DNA of 64,000 nucleotides, taken from Methylococcales bacterium (lineage in GTDB: Bacteria; Pseudomonadota; Gammaproteobacteria; Methylococcales; Methylomonadaceae). Made by a program: the position numbers and the translations under genes. Below the pieces are notes generated by a model, which had not been told where the DNA came from, did not search any database, and worked only from the letters and a program-made list of their open reading frames with translations. The stretch lies in assembly GCA_028707085.1 (NCBI GenBank), contig JAQTUW010000002.1:124001-188000 (forward strand), written 5' to 3'. Of the stretch, positions 55,049 through 64,000 are shown in pieces. Position 1 is the stretch's first letter. Every line of letters begins with the position of its first letter.

Positions 55049-55803
55049 TGACTGACAACGCAGCTAACCCGGCAATGGACACCCAAGGCCCAGGCAAATG
55101 GCTGGCGGGCATTGTGGTTGCATTGCCTGAAGAGCTGGCCACTCTGAGCAGCCATCGCGCCATACAGGGGCAATGCTTTACTTTAAGCCGGAATATTGAA
55201 GTGGTTTATGCCGGCGCGGGTTCTGAAAATGCAGAAAACGCCGCCGGTCTTTTGCTCAGCCGGGGCGCAAACCGCCTGATAAGCTGGGGATGCGCTGCTG
55301 CGCTGCTGCCACAGTTGAAGCCTGGCGATCTGCTTATTCCGGAACAGGTATTATCGGCGCAAAACCAGACTTTCAGCGCGGATAAACAATGGCTGCAAGC
55401 CGTCAGACAACACCTTCCGGCAACCCTGCCGGTAACCGGCGGTACACTACTGGAAAGCCGGGCGATCGTCGCCAAAGGTGTCGAAAAACAGCTTATCCAC
55501 AACAAAACCGGCGCCGTGGCGCTGGATATGGAGACGGCCGGCATATTCAGAGCCGCGCAAAAAGCCGGGGCGCCGGCTCTGGCCGTTCGCACAGTCGCCG
55601 ACCCGGCCGACATGGATTTGCCGCTGGCTGTCGTCCATGCACTGAACAGCGAGGGCCGGGTCGAAATAAACAAATTACTGCGGTTTCTGCTTGGACATCC
55701 TTGGGAAATACCAGCATTAATCAGGCTGGGCCTGCATTTTCGGGCTGCGCAGAACACATTGATAACGGTTGCAAAACAGCTTGACGATATCGTTTATTTT
55801 TAG
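55048..55803 (+). CDS. hpnG: HpnG, adenosylhopane nucleoside phosphorylase
   Basis: 251 residues from a GTG that overlaps the shc stop; an ATG at 55075 is an alternative. It belongs to the purine nucleoside phosphorylase/MTA nucleosidase family and removes adenine from adenosylhopane on the way to ribosylhopane. Visible features: GIVVALPEELATL at the N-terminus, the VVYAGAGSENAENAAGLLL loop, SWGCAAALLP and the substrate-binding ALDMETAGIFRAA. It acts in the cytoplasm at the membrane face. 177 bp separate it from hpnO. Confidence 0.88.
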   Translation: MTDNAANPAMDTQGPGKWLAGIVVALPEELATLSSHRAIQGQCFTLSRNIEVVYAGAGSENAENAAGLLLSRGANRLISWGCAAALLPQLKPGDLLIPEQVLSAQNQTFSADKQWLQAVRQHLPATLPVTGGTLLESRAIVAKGVEKQLIHNKTGAVALDMETAGIFRAAQKAGAPALAVRTVADPADMDLPLAVVHALNSEGRVEINKLLRFLLGHPWEIPALIRLGLHFRAAQNTLITVAKQLDDIVYF

Positions 55804-55980
55804 AACCAAACCCTATTGTGATTTTGTTAACCGATTGTAAAATATTAATGTTTTCTATAATTGACAGCTTTTTTCCAGCACAGAATTCAAATATCAGCAA
55901 CATTTTATTGACGGCGAAAATTTTTTATTATCAGGCTATTATAACTCTCGTCAATAAGCAAATATCACACGAGGCATTAC

Positions 55981-57372
55981 ATGTCATTTAATATCACCGA
56001 TCTTTTCACTCAGCATTTCGAAAGCAAATTCGATCTGCATGAGCAATATCTTAACCACCAGATGGTAAGAGTATTGCGCACCATCGGTTACGACAGAAAC
56101 TATAAAAGAGCGGTTGGTCAATACCTTTATGATCAGGATAACAATGAATATCTGGATTTGTTAAGCGGCTTTGGGGTGTTTGCGATAGGCCGCAACCATC
56201 CCACCGTCATCAGCGCCCTGCAGGAAACCCTGACCCTGGAATTGCCCAATCTGGTGCAAATGGACGTGCCGCTGCTTAGCGGTTTGCTTGCCAAGGAAAT
56301 ACTGGCGACCACGCCGGACAACCTCAGCAAAATGTTTTTTTGCAATTCCGGCACCGAGGCCGTGGAAGCAGCCATCAAATTCGCCCGCTACACCACCAAA
56401 CGCACCCGGATCGTCCACTGCGACCACAGTTTCCACGGCCTGACCATGGGCGCTCTGTCTTTGAACGGCGACGAAATCTTTCGGGAAGGCTTTGGCCCGT
56501 TATTGCCCGATTGCACCATGATCCCCTTCAACAATACGGACGCCCTGGAAAAAGCCCTCAGCACCCGGGATGTCGCCGCCTTTATCGTCGAGCCCATTCA
56601 GGGCAAGGGCGTCAACATTCCTGATGACAGCTACTTTCCGGAAGTTGAACGGCTCTGTAAAAAATACGGCACACTGTTCGTCGCCGACGAAATTCAGACC
56701 GGCATCGGCCGAACCGGCAAATTCTGGGCTATAGAGCACTGGAATGTCAGCCCCGATATGATTCTGATGGCCAAGGCACTATCAGGCGGATTTATCCCGG
56801 TTGGCGCCGTGGCGTTGACCAGCAAAATCATGGACAGCGTCTTCAACCGTATGGACAGGGCGGTGGTGCATGGCTCCACATTCTCCAAAAACAATATGGC
56901 GATGGCTGCCGGCTTGGCGACGCTGGAAGTGATGCGCAACGAAAAACTGGTGGAAAACAGCGCCAAAGTCGGAACGGATATCATGGACACCCTCAACGCC
57001 AGCGCCAGTCAGTATGAATTTCTCAAGGAAGTTCGCGGCAAGGGCTTAATGATCGCCATCGAGTTCCAGTCGCCCAAAAGCCTGTCCTTGAAGGCGGCCT
57101 GGACCATGCTGGAAGCGGCAAACAAAGGCCTATTCTGCCAGATGATCACCATCCCGCTGTTCAAGGAACACCGTATACTCAGCCAGGTGGCCGGTCACGG
57201 CATGAACGTGGTCAAGCTGCTGCCGCCGCTAAATCTGACCCCAAAAGACCGGGACTGGATCGTGGACGCCATGAATAAAACCATCGCCGATACGCATCAG
57301 GTGAGCGGCGCCATCTGGAATCTTGGCAAAAACCTTGCCAGTCATGCCTTGAAAAACAAAAAATCAGGTTAA
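55981..57372 (+). CDS. hpnO: HpnO-type aminotransferase (aminobacteriohopanetriol synthesis)
   Basis: 463 residues, class III PLP aminotransferase. Motifs: FFCNSGTEAVEAAIKFAR, DHSFHGLTMGALSLNG, VADEIQTGIGRTGKFWA and MAKALSGGFIPVGAV with the PLP Lys near residue 265. General class III enzymes act on acetylornithine or GABA, but position after hpnG in a hopanoid operon fits HpnO, which aminates the ribosylhopane-derived intermediate to aminotriol. Its N-terminus (first 50 residues, HFESKFDLHEQYLNHQMV) differs from ArgD. copC begins 6 bp after its stop. Confidence 0.88.
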   Translation: MSFNITDLFTQHFESKFDLHEQYLNHQMVRVLRTIGYDRNYKRAVGQYLYDQDNNEYLDLLSGFGVFAIGRNHPTVISALQETLTLELPNLVQMDVPLLSGLLAKEILATTPDNLSKMFFCNSGTEAVEAAIKFARYTTKRTRIVHCDHSFHGLTMGALSLNGDEIFREGFGPLLPDCTMIPFNNTDALEKALSTRDVAAFIVEPIQGKGVNIPDDSYFPEVERLCKKYGTLFVADEIQTGIGRTGKFWAIEHWNVSPDMILMAKALSGGFIPVGAVALTSKIMDSVFNRMDRAVVHGSTFSKNNMAMAAGLATLEVMRNEKLVENSAKVGTDIMDTLNASASQYEFLKEVRGKGLMIAIEFQSPKSLSLKAAWTMLEAANKGLFCQMITIPLFKEHRILSQVAGHGMNVVKLLPPLNLTPKDRDWIVDAMNKTIADTHQVSGAIWNLGKNLASHALKNKKSG

Positions 57373-57378
57373 TACATC

Positions 57379-57732
57379 ATGCGCCATTTAATTAAAACTA
57401 TCTGCCTTATCGCATTACTTCATACCAGCGGCGCATTCGCGCATGCCGTGGTGACCCATAATTCACTGAAACTGAAACCGGTTCCGGTCAATCAGGCCAG
57501 CCAGGTCGAATTATCGTTCAATTCCAAAGTTGAACTGGATTTGTCCGAGGTATTTCTGGTCAGCGCCGGCGATAAAATGCAGGTCATCACCGCAACGCCC
57601 GGCGCCAAACCCGGACAGGTACTGCTTGCCCTGCCGGCGCTGGCGCCTGGCGAATACGCCATCAAGCTGAAAATTTTTGCAGCCGACGGGCACCTTAGTG
57701 AAGATCTGATTCGTTTCTTTGTTCATCCTTAA
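57379..57732 (+). CDS. CopC-like periplasmic copper-binding protein
   Basis: 117 residues. The signal peptide (LIALLHTSGAFA) leaves a mature protein beginning with His (HAVVTHNSL, H22). Together with D103 and H105 in AADGHLSED these match the N-terminal His/Asp/His Cu(II) site of CopC. The Met-rich Cu(I) site of some CopC proteins is not seen. It is the first of the copCD pair, placed between hpnO and copD with gaps of 6 and 2 bp. Confidence 0.88.
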   Translation: MRHLIKTICLIALLHTSGAFAHAVVTHNSLKLKPVPVNQASQVELSFNSKVELDLSEVFLVSAGDKMQVITATPGAKPGQVLLALPALAPGEYAIKLKIFAADGHLSEDLIRFFVHP

Positions 57733-57734
57733 AA

Positions 57735-59372
57735 GTGAATTTCATGGAAGGTATTGCAAATTTTCTCGACTCACTGATCGGCGGCGTAGACCTGACTTTC
57801 TATTCGATAGTCATCGGCGGCCTGCTATGGGTCTGGGTCGTCTTGCGCCCCTGGCAGGATGCTACCCATTACAACAGCGTTCTGCTGGACAAAACCGCAA
57901 AACTGATTCACTTTGGAGCCAAGGCACTGATCATCACCCAGCTTTCCAAGATCGGCCTCAAAATCTGGCTGATGACCGCTACTCTGGGTAAATCGCCATT
58001 CCCGGCATTCTTTAATACCATACAGTTTCAGGCCGGACTGCTGCGCGCCTGCTTTACTTTTGCACTGGCAATTTTCATCAGGGAACGCCTGCTCCGCGAT
58101 ACCCGCTCCCGGCTGAACTGGCTGCTCGCGCTGGGCATCGCCGTCCCACTGGTGATTTCCGGCGGCTGGTTGGTGCACGGCGCCAGCAGGCTGGAAGACC
58201 GCGGAATCCTGATGTTATTGACCGTTTCCCATCAGGTTTCGGCAGCCGTCTGGATCGGTGGGGTTTTCCAGTTGCTGGTGGTATGGCGATTAAGCAAACA
58301 GAACATGATCAGCATTGAGCTCTGGCCGCTGCTGCTGAAACGCTTTTCCATTCTGGGCATTGCCGCCGTGTTGATTCTGCTGGTCTCCGGTACGCCCTTG
58401 GCCTGGTATTACATCCGCAGTTTCCAGGGCTTCATCGGCACCGGTTACGGCAATCTGCTGATGGTTAAAATCATGATGATGGCGCTGGCCCTGGGTCTGG
58501 CCTGGTTAAACCGGGCGGCGGTGAATAAATATTTCACAACCCGCAGCCTTTACGCCCTGACTGTCCGCGTGCCGCATTACATCGAGGCGGAAACCCTGAT
58601 ACTGCTGACCATCCTGTTCACCGCCGCCAGCCTGACCTCTCAGCCGCCCGCCATCGACATTCCGCATCTGACGGCAAGCTGGGAAGAAGTGCTGAACATG
58701 TTTCATCCGCGCTTTCCGCGCTGGACATCGCCCAGCCACGAGGCATTACTCGCCGGGGAAGCCGGCCGGGTCGCCATAGTCGGGCAAATACCATCCGAAG
58801 CCGCGACGGCCTGGTCGGATTACAACCATAATATTGCCGGCATTTTCCTGACCACCATGAGCATTTTCGCCATGCTGTCCTATTCCAGCCGTTTCCACTG
58901 GGCAAGGTTCTGGCCGGCTGGTTTCATGCTGCTCGGCGTCTTCCTGTTTTTTCGTAGCGACGCCGAAAGCTGGCCGCTTGGCCCGATCGGTTTTTGGGAT
59001 AGCACATTCAACAATGGCGAAATCCTGCAACACCGTATCGCCACGTTCCTGGTTTTCGGGCTGGGATGGCTGGAAACCCGCGCTCGCCTCGAAAATAATC
59101 AAGGCGCATTGCCTTATATGTTTCCTGTATTGGCTGCATTTGGCGGCATGATGCTACTGGCTCACTCCCATGTCGGCTTTGAACCCAAATCCGCATTTTT
59201 GATCCAGGTCGGACATACCCTGATGGGGGTGTTCTCCCTGATTTTAGCCTGCGGCCGCTGGCTGGAACTCAAGCTCGACTCTCCCGGCAAGAAAATTGCC
59301 GGTTTTATTTCAGTATTCGCCTTATTCCAGATAGGCGTCATTCTGATGTTCTATCGTGAACCCTTGTACTGA
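57735..59372 (+). CDS. CopD family copper transport membrane protein
   Basis: 545 residues with about 12 hydrophobic segments. The central CopD domain shows [32 protein letters not shown] and [20 protein letters not shown], with conserved His in the helices. CopD is thought to move copper across the inner membrane with CopC as its periplasmic donor. The last third (from [16 protein letters not shown]) has further helices with GHTLMGVF and AHSHVGFE, extra to short CopD proteins. It ends 2 bp before dxs. Confidence 0.85.
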   Translation: MNFMEGIANFLDSLIGGVDLTFYSIVIGGLLWVWVVLRPWQDATHYNSVLLDKTAKLIHFGAKALIITQLSKIGLKIWLMTATLGKSPFPAFFNTIQFQAGLLRACFTFALAIFIRERLLRDTRSRLNWLLALGIAVPLVISGGWLVHGASRLEDRGILMLLTVSHQVSAAVWIGGVFQLLVVWRLSKQNMISIELWPLLLKRFSILGIAAVLILLVSGTPLAWYYIRSFQGFIGTGYGNLLMVKIMMMALALGLAWLNRAAVNKYFTTRSLYALTVRVPHYIEAETLILLTILFTAASLTSQPPAIDIPHLTASWEEVLNMFHPRFPRWTSPSHEALLAGEAGRVAIVGQIPSEAATAWSDYNHNIAGIFLTTMSIFAMLSYSSRFHWARFWPAGFMLLGVFLFFRSDAESWPLGPIGFWDSTFNNGEILQHRIATFLVFGLGWLETRARLENNQGALPYMFPVLAAFGGMMLLAHSHVGFEPKSAFLIQVGHTLMGVFSLILACGRWLELKLDSPGKKIAGFISVFALFQIGVILMFYREPLY

Positions 59373-59374
59373 TT

Positions 59375-61237
59375 ATGAACCAGTTAAACGAATTTCCATT
59401 GCTGAAAAACATTAACAGTCCCGCCGATGTTAGGGCCTTGCCCAAAGAAAGCCTAAAAGCCTTGGCGGATGAGCTACGCAGTTATCTGACCCATACCGTG
59501 AGCATTTCCGGCGGACATTTTTCCGCCGGGCTGGGCACTGTGGAGTTGACCGTAGCGTTGCACTATGTCTTTAATACGCCGGTCGATCAACTGGTCTGGG
59601 ATGTCGGCCATCAGGCCTATCCGCATAAAATTCTGACCGGCCGCAAGGAACGCATGCAGACCATTCGCACCCTAGGCGGCGTATCGGCCTTTCCATGCCG
59701 GGCCGAAAGCGAATACGACGCCTTCGGGGTCGGCCATTCCAGCACCTCCATCAGCGCCGCGCTGGGCATGGCGATAGCCTCGCAATTACGCGGCGAAGAT
59801 AAAAAAATGGTGGCGATTATCGGTGACGGCAGCATCACCGGCGGCATGGCTTTTGAAGCCATGAACCATGCCGGCGACGTGAACGCCAATCTGCTGGTGA
59901 TTCTGAACGATAACGAAATGTCGATTTCTCCGCCCGTGGGCGCCATGAACAATTACCTGACCAAGGTATTGTCCAGCAAGCTGTACTCCTCGGTAAGGGA
60001 AGAAAGCCGGAAAGCGCTCAGCAGCATGCCTAGCGTCTGGGAACTGGCCCGCAAAACCGAAGAACATGTCAAAGGCATGATCGTCCCGGGCACGCTGTTC
60101 GAAGAGCTGGGTTTCAATTATTTCGGGCCCATAGACGGCCACGACGTAGAAAGACTGGTCTCGACTCTGGAAAATCTGAAGGATTTATCCGGCCCGCTGT
60201 TTTTGCATGTGGTCACCAAAAAAGGCAAAGGTTACGCTCCGGCCGAAAAAGACCCCCTGGCCTATCACGGTGTGCCCGCATTCGATCCCAGCAAGGACAG
60301 CCTGCCGAAAGCGGCCGCGTCCAAACACCCGACCTATACCGAAGTTTTCGGACGCTGGCTGTGCGACATGGCCCAGAAGGACGAACGCCTGCTGGGCATT
60401 ACTCCCGCCATGCGCGAGGGTTCCGGGCTGGTCGAGTTTTCACAGCGTTTTCCCAAACGTTATTTCGACGTGGCGATAGCCGAACAGCACGCCGTTACGC
60501 TGGCCGCCGGCCAGGCATGCCAGGGCGCAAAGCCGGTTGTGGCCATTTATTCGACTTTCCTGCAACGCGCTTATGATCAGTTGATTCACGATGTGGCCTT
60601 ACAGAATCTGGATGTGCTGTTCGCGCTGGACAGGGCTGGCCTGGTCGGCCCCGACGGCCCCACCCATGCGGGCAGCTTCGACCATAGCTTCCTGCGCTGC
60701 ATCCCCAACATGCTGATCATGGCCCCGGCCGACGAAAACGAATGCCGGCAGATGCTGACCACCGGTTACAACCATCCAGGCCCGGCATCGGTACGCTATC
60801 CACGCGGCAAAGGCCCGGGGGCGACCGTTAACGGCAATTTGACCGAATTGCCGATAGGCAAGGCTGAAATCAGACACCAGGGCGGACGGATCGCCATTCT
60901 GGCATGGGGCTCGATGGTGGCCCCCGCGCTGGAAGCCGGCAAGCAACTCGGCGCAACCGTGGTCAACATGCGCTTTATCAAACCGCTGGACAAGGATTTG
61001 ATTCTGGAAATGGCGAAGTCCCACGACACGCTGGTCACCGTCGAGGAAAACGTCATTGCCGGCGGCGCGGGCAGCGCAGTCAACGAGTTTCTGCAATCGC
61101 AATCCATTCTGATGCCGGTGCTGAATATCGGCCTGCCCGACCGGTTTGTTGAACAAGGCTCGCGCGAAGAGCTGCTGGCGCTTTGCGGGTTGGACAGCAA
61201 AGGCATCCTGGCCAGAATCGAGAAGGTGCTGGCTTAG
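59375..61237 (+). CDS. dxs: 1-deoxy-D-xylulose-5-phosphate synthase
   Basis: 620 residues, same as E. coli Dxs. It makes DXP from pyruvate and glyceraldehyde 3-phosphate with thiamine diphosphate, the entry and main control point of the MEP pathway. Motifs: [33 protein letters not shown] and [18 protein letters not shown] (thiamine-binding GDG...N), then the pyrimidine domain [14 protein letters not shown]. It is the last gene of the tightly spaced run hpnO-copC-copD-dxs, so precursor supply is probably co-transcribed with hopanoid genes. Confidence 0.96.
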   Translation: MNQLNEFPLLKNINSPADVRALPKESLKALADELRSYLTHTVSISGGHFSAGLGTVELTVALHYVFNTPVDQLVWDVGHQAYPHKILTGRKERMQTIRTLGGVSAFPCRAESEYDAFGVGHSSTSISAALGMAIASQLRGEDKKMVAIIGDGSITGGMAFEAMNHAGDVNANLLVILNDNEMSISPPVGAMNNYLTKVLSSKLYSSVREESRKALSSMPSVWELARKTEEHVKGMIVPGTLFEELGFNYFGPIDGHDVERLVSTLENLKDLSGPLFLHVVTKKGKGYAPAEKDPLAYHGVPAFDPSKDSLPKAAASKHPTYTEVFGRWLCDMAQKDERLLGITPAMREGSGLVEFSQRFPKRYFDVAIAEQHAVTLAAGQACQGAKPVVAIYSTFLQRAYDQLIHDVALQNLDVLFALDRAGLVGPDGPTHAGSFDHSFLRCIPNMLIMAPADENECRQMLTTGYNHPGPASVRYPRGKGPGATVNGNLTELPIGKAEIRHQGGRIAILAWGSMVAPALEAGKQLGATVVNMRFIKPLDKDLILEMAKSHDTLVTVEENVIAGGAGSAVNEFLQSQSILMPVLNIGLPDRFVEQGSREELLALCGLDSKGILARIEKVLA

Positions 61238-61247
61238 GAAGATAGAT

Positions 61248-61267
61248 CCTTTTCCCGGCGGAAAAGG
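61248..61267 (+). terminator. Weak hairpin after dxs
   Basis: CCTTTTCC pairs with GGAAAAGG over a 4-nt loop, 10 bp beyond the dxs stop; no T-run follows directly, though CTTTTTC occurs 23 bp later. It is a possible but imperfect terminator. Confidence 0.4.
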
Positions 61268-61372
61268 CAACAGCGGGATCAAAATTAAGCTTTTTCACCC
61301 GCTGTCGGCGGATCAGTTTTTCAGGTATGCTTTGATTAACCGCACCATAGCTTTCATCAACCGGGAATGTGT

Positions 61373-61774
61373 ATGAGACCCCGCAAATATAGTCTTGCAA
61401 CCGTGGCCATGATGGCGTTTTGCGCTTTTGGCATAACCGACAGTCGGGCTGGGGCCGTCTATCAAACTGCCCCACCGGGATATCAGGCCGCCCCCCAGGG
61501 ATATCCCGCCGCACCGGGTTATGCCGTTCCCAATCCGGGCGTTGAATACCTGGCTCCTGGCGCGCCGCCACCGCCGCAACCGGAAGTCATCGTCGTCTCT
61601 CCCGGCCCCGGTTATGTCTGGATCGGCGGTTACTGGCACTGGCAAAACGGCTGGATGTGGATACCAGGCCAGTGGGGGCTGCCACCCCGGCCCGGCATGC
61701 ACTGGTTTGGCCCACATTGGGTTCCGCACAGAGATGGCGAAAGATTTCGCATGGAACATGGCGGCTGGCGCTAA
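61373..61774 (+). CDS. Secreted Pro/Tyr/Trp-rich repeat protein
   Basis: 133 residues from the ATG at 61373, with GGGA 6 nt upstream. A signal peptide (ATVAMMAFCAFGITDSRA) is followed by a low-complexity Pro/Gly/Tyr/Ala segment (PPGYQAAPQGYPAAPGYAVP) and then Trp-rich units (WIGGYWHWQNGWMWIPGQWG, then HWFGPHWVPHRDG) of the WxxGxW/YXWGXW type. Such proteins are exported and of unknown function; a structural or surface role is a guess. It is alone, 135 bp after dxs. Confidence 0.72.
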   Translation: MRPRKYSLATVAMMAFCAFGITDSRAGAVYQTAPPGYQAAPQGYPAAPGYAVPNPGVEYLAPGAPPPPQPEVIVVSPGPGYVWIGGYWHWQNGWMWIPGQWGLPPRPGMHWFGPHWVPHRDGERFRMEHGGWR

Positions 61775-62005
61775 AGGCTAGCTAGGGTATTCTGCCCTAT
61801 CCCCACCAGCTAATGAATTTTGGCATATCCGTTTCCTCTCTGCCCGATGGCGGAGAGGAAAATCAGAACCGCATCATCCGCGCAATTTTTTGAACCCGTA
61901 AACCACCATGACGCCTACCGAAATCCGCTCATCGACAAGCCGCATACCCAACACGGCTTCCAGCGAACTTTTCATGCTGCGCCATCACCGAGCATCCAAT
62001 ACGCC

Positions 62006-63061
62006 ATGAACATCATTAAAATCCTGATTGCCGACGCCGTACATGTTATCCACCAGAATTTTATCTGGGTCATCGTCGCTTCCTATCTGATTGCAAGCAT
62101 ACTACCGGAATTCGGACTATGGATTCGACACGTCACGCTGGGCAGCATCGACATTCTCGGCGGCAAATTAAACTTTTCCATGTCGCTGATCATGCTGGCG
62201 GCCCTATTGTTCAATGCCGGTTTGGGGGTCAGGACGGCGGAGCTGAACGATTTGTTTTCCCGACCCGCCATGGTCGCAGGCGGGGTGATGGGCAATGTGC
62301 TGACACCATTGCTGTACATCGGCAGCGTCAGTTTTCTGATGAAATTCTGGCATAATCCCGACGAAGTGCAGCAAATTCTGGTCGGTCTGGCGTTGGTGGC
62401 CTCCATGCCGATAGCCGGCGCCTCCACGGCCTGGTCGCAGAACGCCAATGGCAATCTGGCCCTGAGCCTGGGACTGGTATTGCTGACCACATTCTTGAGT
62501 CCGCTGCTGACACCGTTGGTATTACATGCCGTCGGGTTTGTAACCACCGGCGATTACTCCGATGACTTGCACGAACTTGCCTCCGGTAATGTCGTATCCT
62601 TTCTGGGTATCTGGGTTATCCTGCCCTCATTTCTGGGCATTGTCTGCCGCCGGCTGATAGACGAAGACTGTTACGCCAGACTAAAAACCGAACTGAAGCT
62701 GTTAAATTATATCGTGCTGGTTTTACTGAATTATTCCAACGCCTCGCTAACCCTGCCCCAGGCAATCTCCCAGCCCGATCTGGATTTTCTGCTGCTGATC
62801 CTGGTAGTGGTTACCCTGCTTTGCTTGGCGGCGTTTGCCACCGGCCACCTGCTGGCGAATTATTTCCAAGCGGATCGCGGCAACAGGGTTGCACTGATGT
62901 TCGGGCTGGGCATGAACAATAACGGCACTGGTCTGGTATTGGCGTCCATGGCTTTGGTCGACCATCCCCAGGTCATGCTGCCCATCATTTTCTACAATCT
63001 GGTGCAGCATCTAGTGGCGTCCATTATTGATCACAAGCTGTTTGCATGTCCGGATGAATAG
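62006..63061 (+). CDS. BASS-family (bile acid:Na+ symporter-like) transporter
   Basis: 351 residues from the ATG at 62006; the frame extends upstream to 61820 but that part is hydrophilic and atypical. About nine or ten membrane helices. Family hallmarks are the GLGVRTAEL motif, the segment VGLALVASMPIAGASTAWSQ and the FGLGMNNNGTGLVLA crossover region that forms the Na+/substrate site in SBF/ACR3 proteins. The substrate is unknown; arsenite-type transport is unlikely without an ACR3 signature Cys. It is alone on the plus strand. Confidence 0.82.
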   Translation: MNIIKILIADAVHVIHQNFIWVIVASYLIASILPEFGLWIRHVTLGSIDILGGKLNFSMSLIMLAALLFNAGLGVRTAELNDLFSRPAMVAGGVMGNVLTPLLYIGSVSFLMKFWHNPDEVQQILVGLALVASMPIAGASTAWSQNANGNLALSLGLVLLTTFLSPLLTPLVLHAVGFVTTGDYSDDLHELASGNVVSFLGIWVILPSFLGIVCRRLIDEDCYARLKTELKLLNYIVLVLLNYSNASLTLPQAISQPDLDFLLLILVVVTLLCLAAFATGHLLANYFQADRGNRVALMFGLGMNNNGTGLVLASMALVDHPQVMLPIIFYNLVQHLVASIIDHKLFACPDE

Positions 63062-63166
63062 AGTATCCGCACACAGCTAAGCTTTTTCTAACTTTCTCAT
63101 TCTTTTTTGTCTAGCGCGAATTTTTTTTGCAATACGGGGTAGACCATATATGATCCCTACTCTATT

Positions 63167-63610
63167 TCACCCCGCCCCCGCCTTACGCAACAGCAGCAAA
63201 CATTGCCGGTTGGCCGCCAGATCGAAGGCGCTGAAATCGTCCTGGGTGGTAAGCCGATAATTGGCGCCCGCCTGCAATAATTGCTCGACCACCGCAGTTT
63301 TGCCGCTGGAGGCGGTGTAAATCAGCGCTGTTGCGCCGCCTGGATTCTGGAAGTCGATATTGATGCCGGCATGCAGCAGCAGGCTGATGCAGTCGCCGGC
63401 TTCGGCAAAACAGGCGGCCCACAGGGCGTTGTTGCCGTACTGGTCGGTGACATCCAGATCGGCGTTTATTGCCAGCAGCAGACCCAGCACATCGGCCCGG
63501 CCCTGCCGGGCGGCAAGGATCAGCGCATGTTCGCCTTGGTTGTTGGGGCTTAAAGCCTGATCGGACTGAAAGTGGTTTTGTTGTAACCAGTCATTTATTA
63601 CACTATTCAT
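63167..63610 (-). CDS. Ankyrin-repeat protein
   Basis: 147 residues from the ATG at 63610; a TTG two codons upstream is an alternative. Three to four ankyrin units are visible: GEHALILAARQGRADVLGLL, YGNNALWAACFAEAGDCISL, GATALIYTASSGKTAVVEQL and the terminal DDFSAFDLAANRQCLLLL. No signal peptide is seen. It is a protein-binding module of unknown partner. The stop of the upstream gene on the same strand lies 3 bp from its ATG, so the two are probably co-translated. Confidence 0.8.
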   Translation of the reverse strand: MNSVINDWLQQNHFQSDQALSPNNQGEHALILAARQGRADVLGLLLAINADLDVTDQYGNNALWAACFAEAGDCISLLLHAGINIDFQNPGGATALIYTASSGKTAVVEQLLQAGANYRLTTQDDFSAFDLAANRQCLLLLRKAGAG

Positions 63611-63612
63611 GT

Positions 63613-64000
63613 TCAAATCAATGATGGACGGTTAAGGATGGACAGATGCCCGATTCCGGCGGCATTCAATTTTTCCGCCAGTTCGTGGCGTCCGGCTTCG
63701 CCTTTGCCGCGCAGAAACCGCAGTTCGGCTGCTGTCAGCAGGGTCGCCGACGCCAGCCTGATCTTGCCCCCAGGCAGGGTCAGGCTGGCGCCGGCCATGT
63801 TCAGCAGCGCACCCACCCGGCCGCGGCCATCCTTGATATGCTCGATGTTGAATTCCAGCGAGGTCAATTCGCCTTTGACCAGCCGTTCGCAAAGCTTGGG
63901 GTTGCCCGCCAAGGTATGGCTGATTTCCGCCGTCATCGGAAACAGCCAGGTGTCGGCCAGACTGGCCAGCGGTCTGTCGGCGGCGACACCGGCATCGGGG
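63613..64000 (-). CDS. Unknown protein, C-terminal part only
   Basis: About 128 residues; the frame is open to the window edge (reading PDAGVAADRPLASLADTWLF before the first internal Met), so the gene starts outside. No family recognised. The visible part is soluble, with SLEFNIEHIKDGRGRVGALL, ASLTLPGGKIRLASATLL and a helical end. Its stop almost touches the ankyrin gene start, so the two are likely functional partners. Confidence 0.6.
   Translation of the reverse strand, partial: PDAGVAADRPLASLADTWLFPMTAEISHTLAGNPKLCERLVKGELTSLEFNIEHIKDGRGRVGALLNMAGASLTLPGGKIRLASATLLTAAELRFLRGKGEAGRHELAEKLNAAGIGHLSILNRPSLI

Overview
The window looks like chromosome of a gammaproteobacterium, most likely a methanotroph of the order Methylococcales. 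This rests on gene content: a squalene synthase / squalene-hopene cyclase / HpnG / HpnH / HpnO / MlaC-MlaA hopanoid locus that makes aminobacteriohopanepolyols, heavy investment in copper handling (CopC-CopD, a CopA-type ATPase with satellite genes), and gammaproteobacterial core genes (rapA, rhlE, mfd, surE-pcm-sigma factor, xseB-ispA, priA). No methane oxidation gene lies in the window, so the assignment is inference. No rRNA, tRNA, CRISPR array, transposase or phage gene was seen.

Layout. 1-1.3 kb: the end of a metal RND efflux pump with a DUF3240 partner and a cupin protein. 1.5-5.7 kb: rhlE and rapA. 6.1-8.5 kb: a BAX inhibitor-like membrane protein, then a truncated haemoglobin, a YgjP-type metalloprotease and a thioredoxin-like protein in tandem. 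8.7-12.4 kb: mfd behind an inverted pair of perfect DnaA boxes. 12.4-22.4 kb: housekeeping genes (DUF2288, TPR protein, DUF1415, nuclease, rpiA, ilvA, waaA, argG, cytochrome c, Smr protein) and small unknowns. 22.4-25.3 kb: surE-pcm and an atypical sigma-70 factor at the usual rpoS position. 25.4-34.7 kb, minus strand: ppsA, a DUF2252 protein, relA, a multi-pass membrane protein and priA; a second inverted DnaA-box pair precedes priA. 35-39.5 kb: a tightly packed minus-strand run of a spore-photoproduct-lyase-like radical SAM protein, an SDR, a voltage-gated-type K+ channel, a TrkA-N protein and dsbB. 39.6 kb: ribF. 40.5-45.5 kb: a copper module with a TauE/SafE-type protein, a CopA-type ATPase, a stand-alone HMA-like protein and three very small proteins. 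45.9-48.7 kb: trpS, xseB-ispA, apt. 48.8-61.2 kb: the hopanoid locus, ending with copC-copD-dxs. 61.4-64 kb: a secreted Pro/Trp-rich protein, a BASS-family transporter, an ankyrin protein and a truncated unknown gene.

How the genes fit together. ispA and dxs, which are often adjacent in gammaproteobacteria, flank the hopanoid genes here. The segment therefore spans much of a route from central metabolism (Dxs), through farnesyl diphosphate (IspA), squalene (squalene synthase) and hopene (Shc), to adenosylhopane (HpnH), ribosylhopane (HpnG) and aminotriol (HpnO), with candidate lipid carriers (MlaC/HpnM and MlaA). The gaps from hpnO through copC and copD to dxs are only 2-6 bp, so hopanoid and copper functions probably share a transcript.

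Two families of short dispersed repeats (three copies each) sit between genes. Several start codons were moved downstream of the longest open frame where a ribosome binding site, family length or N-terminal conservation favoured it; these choices are stated per gene.
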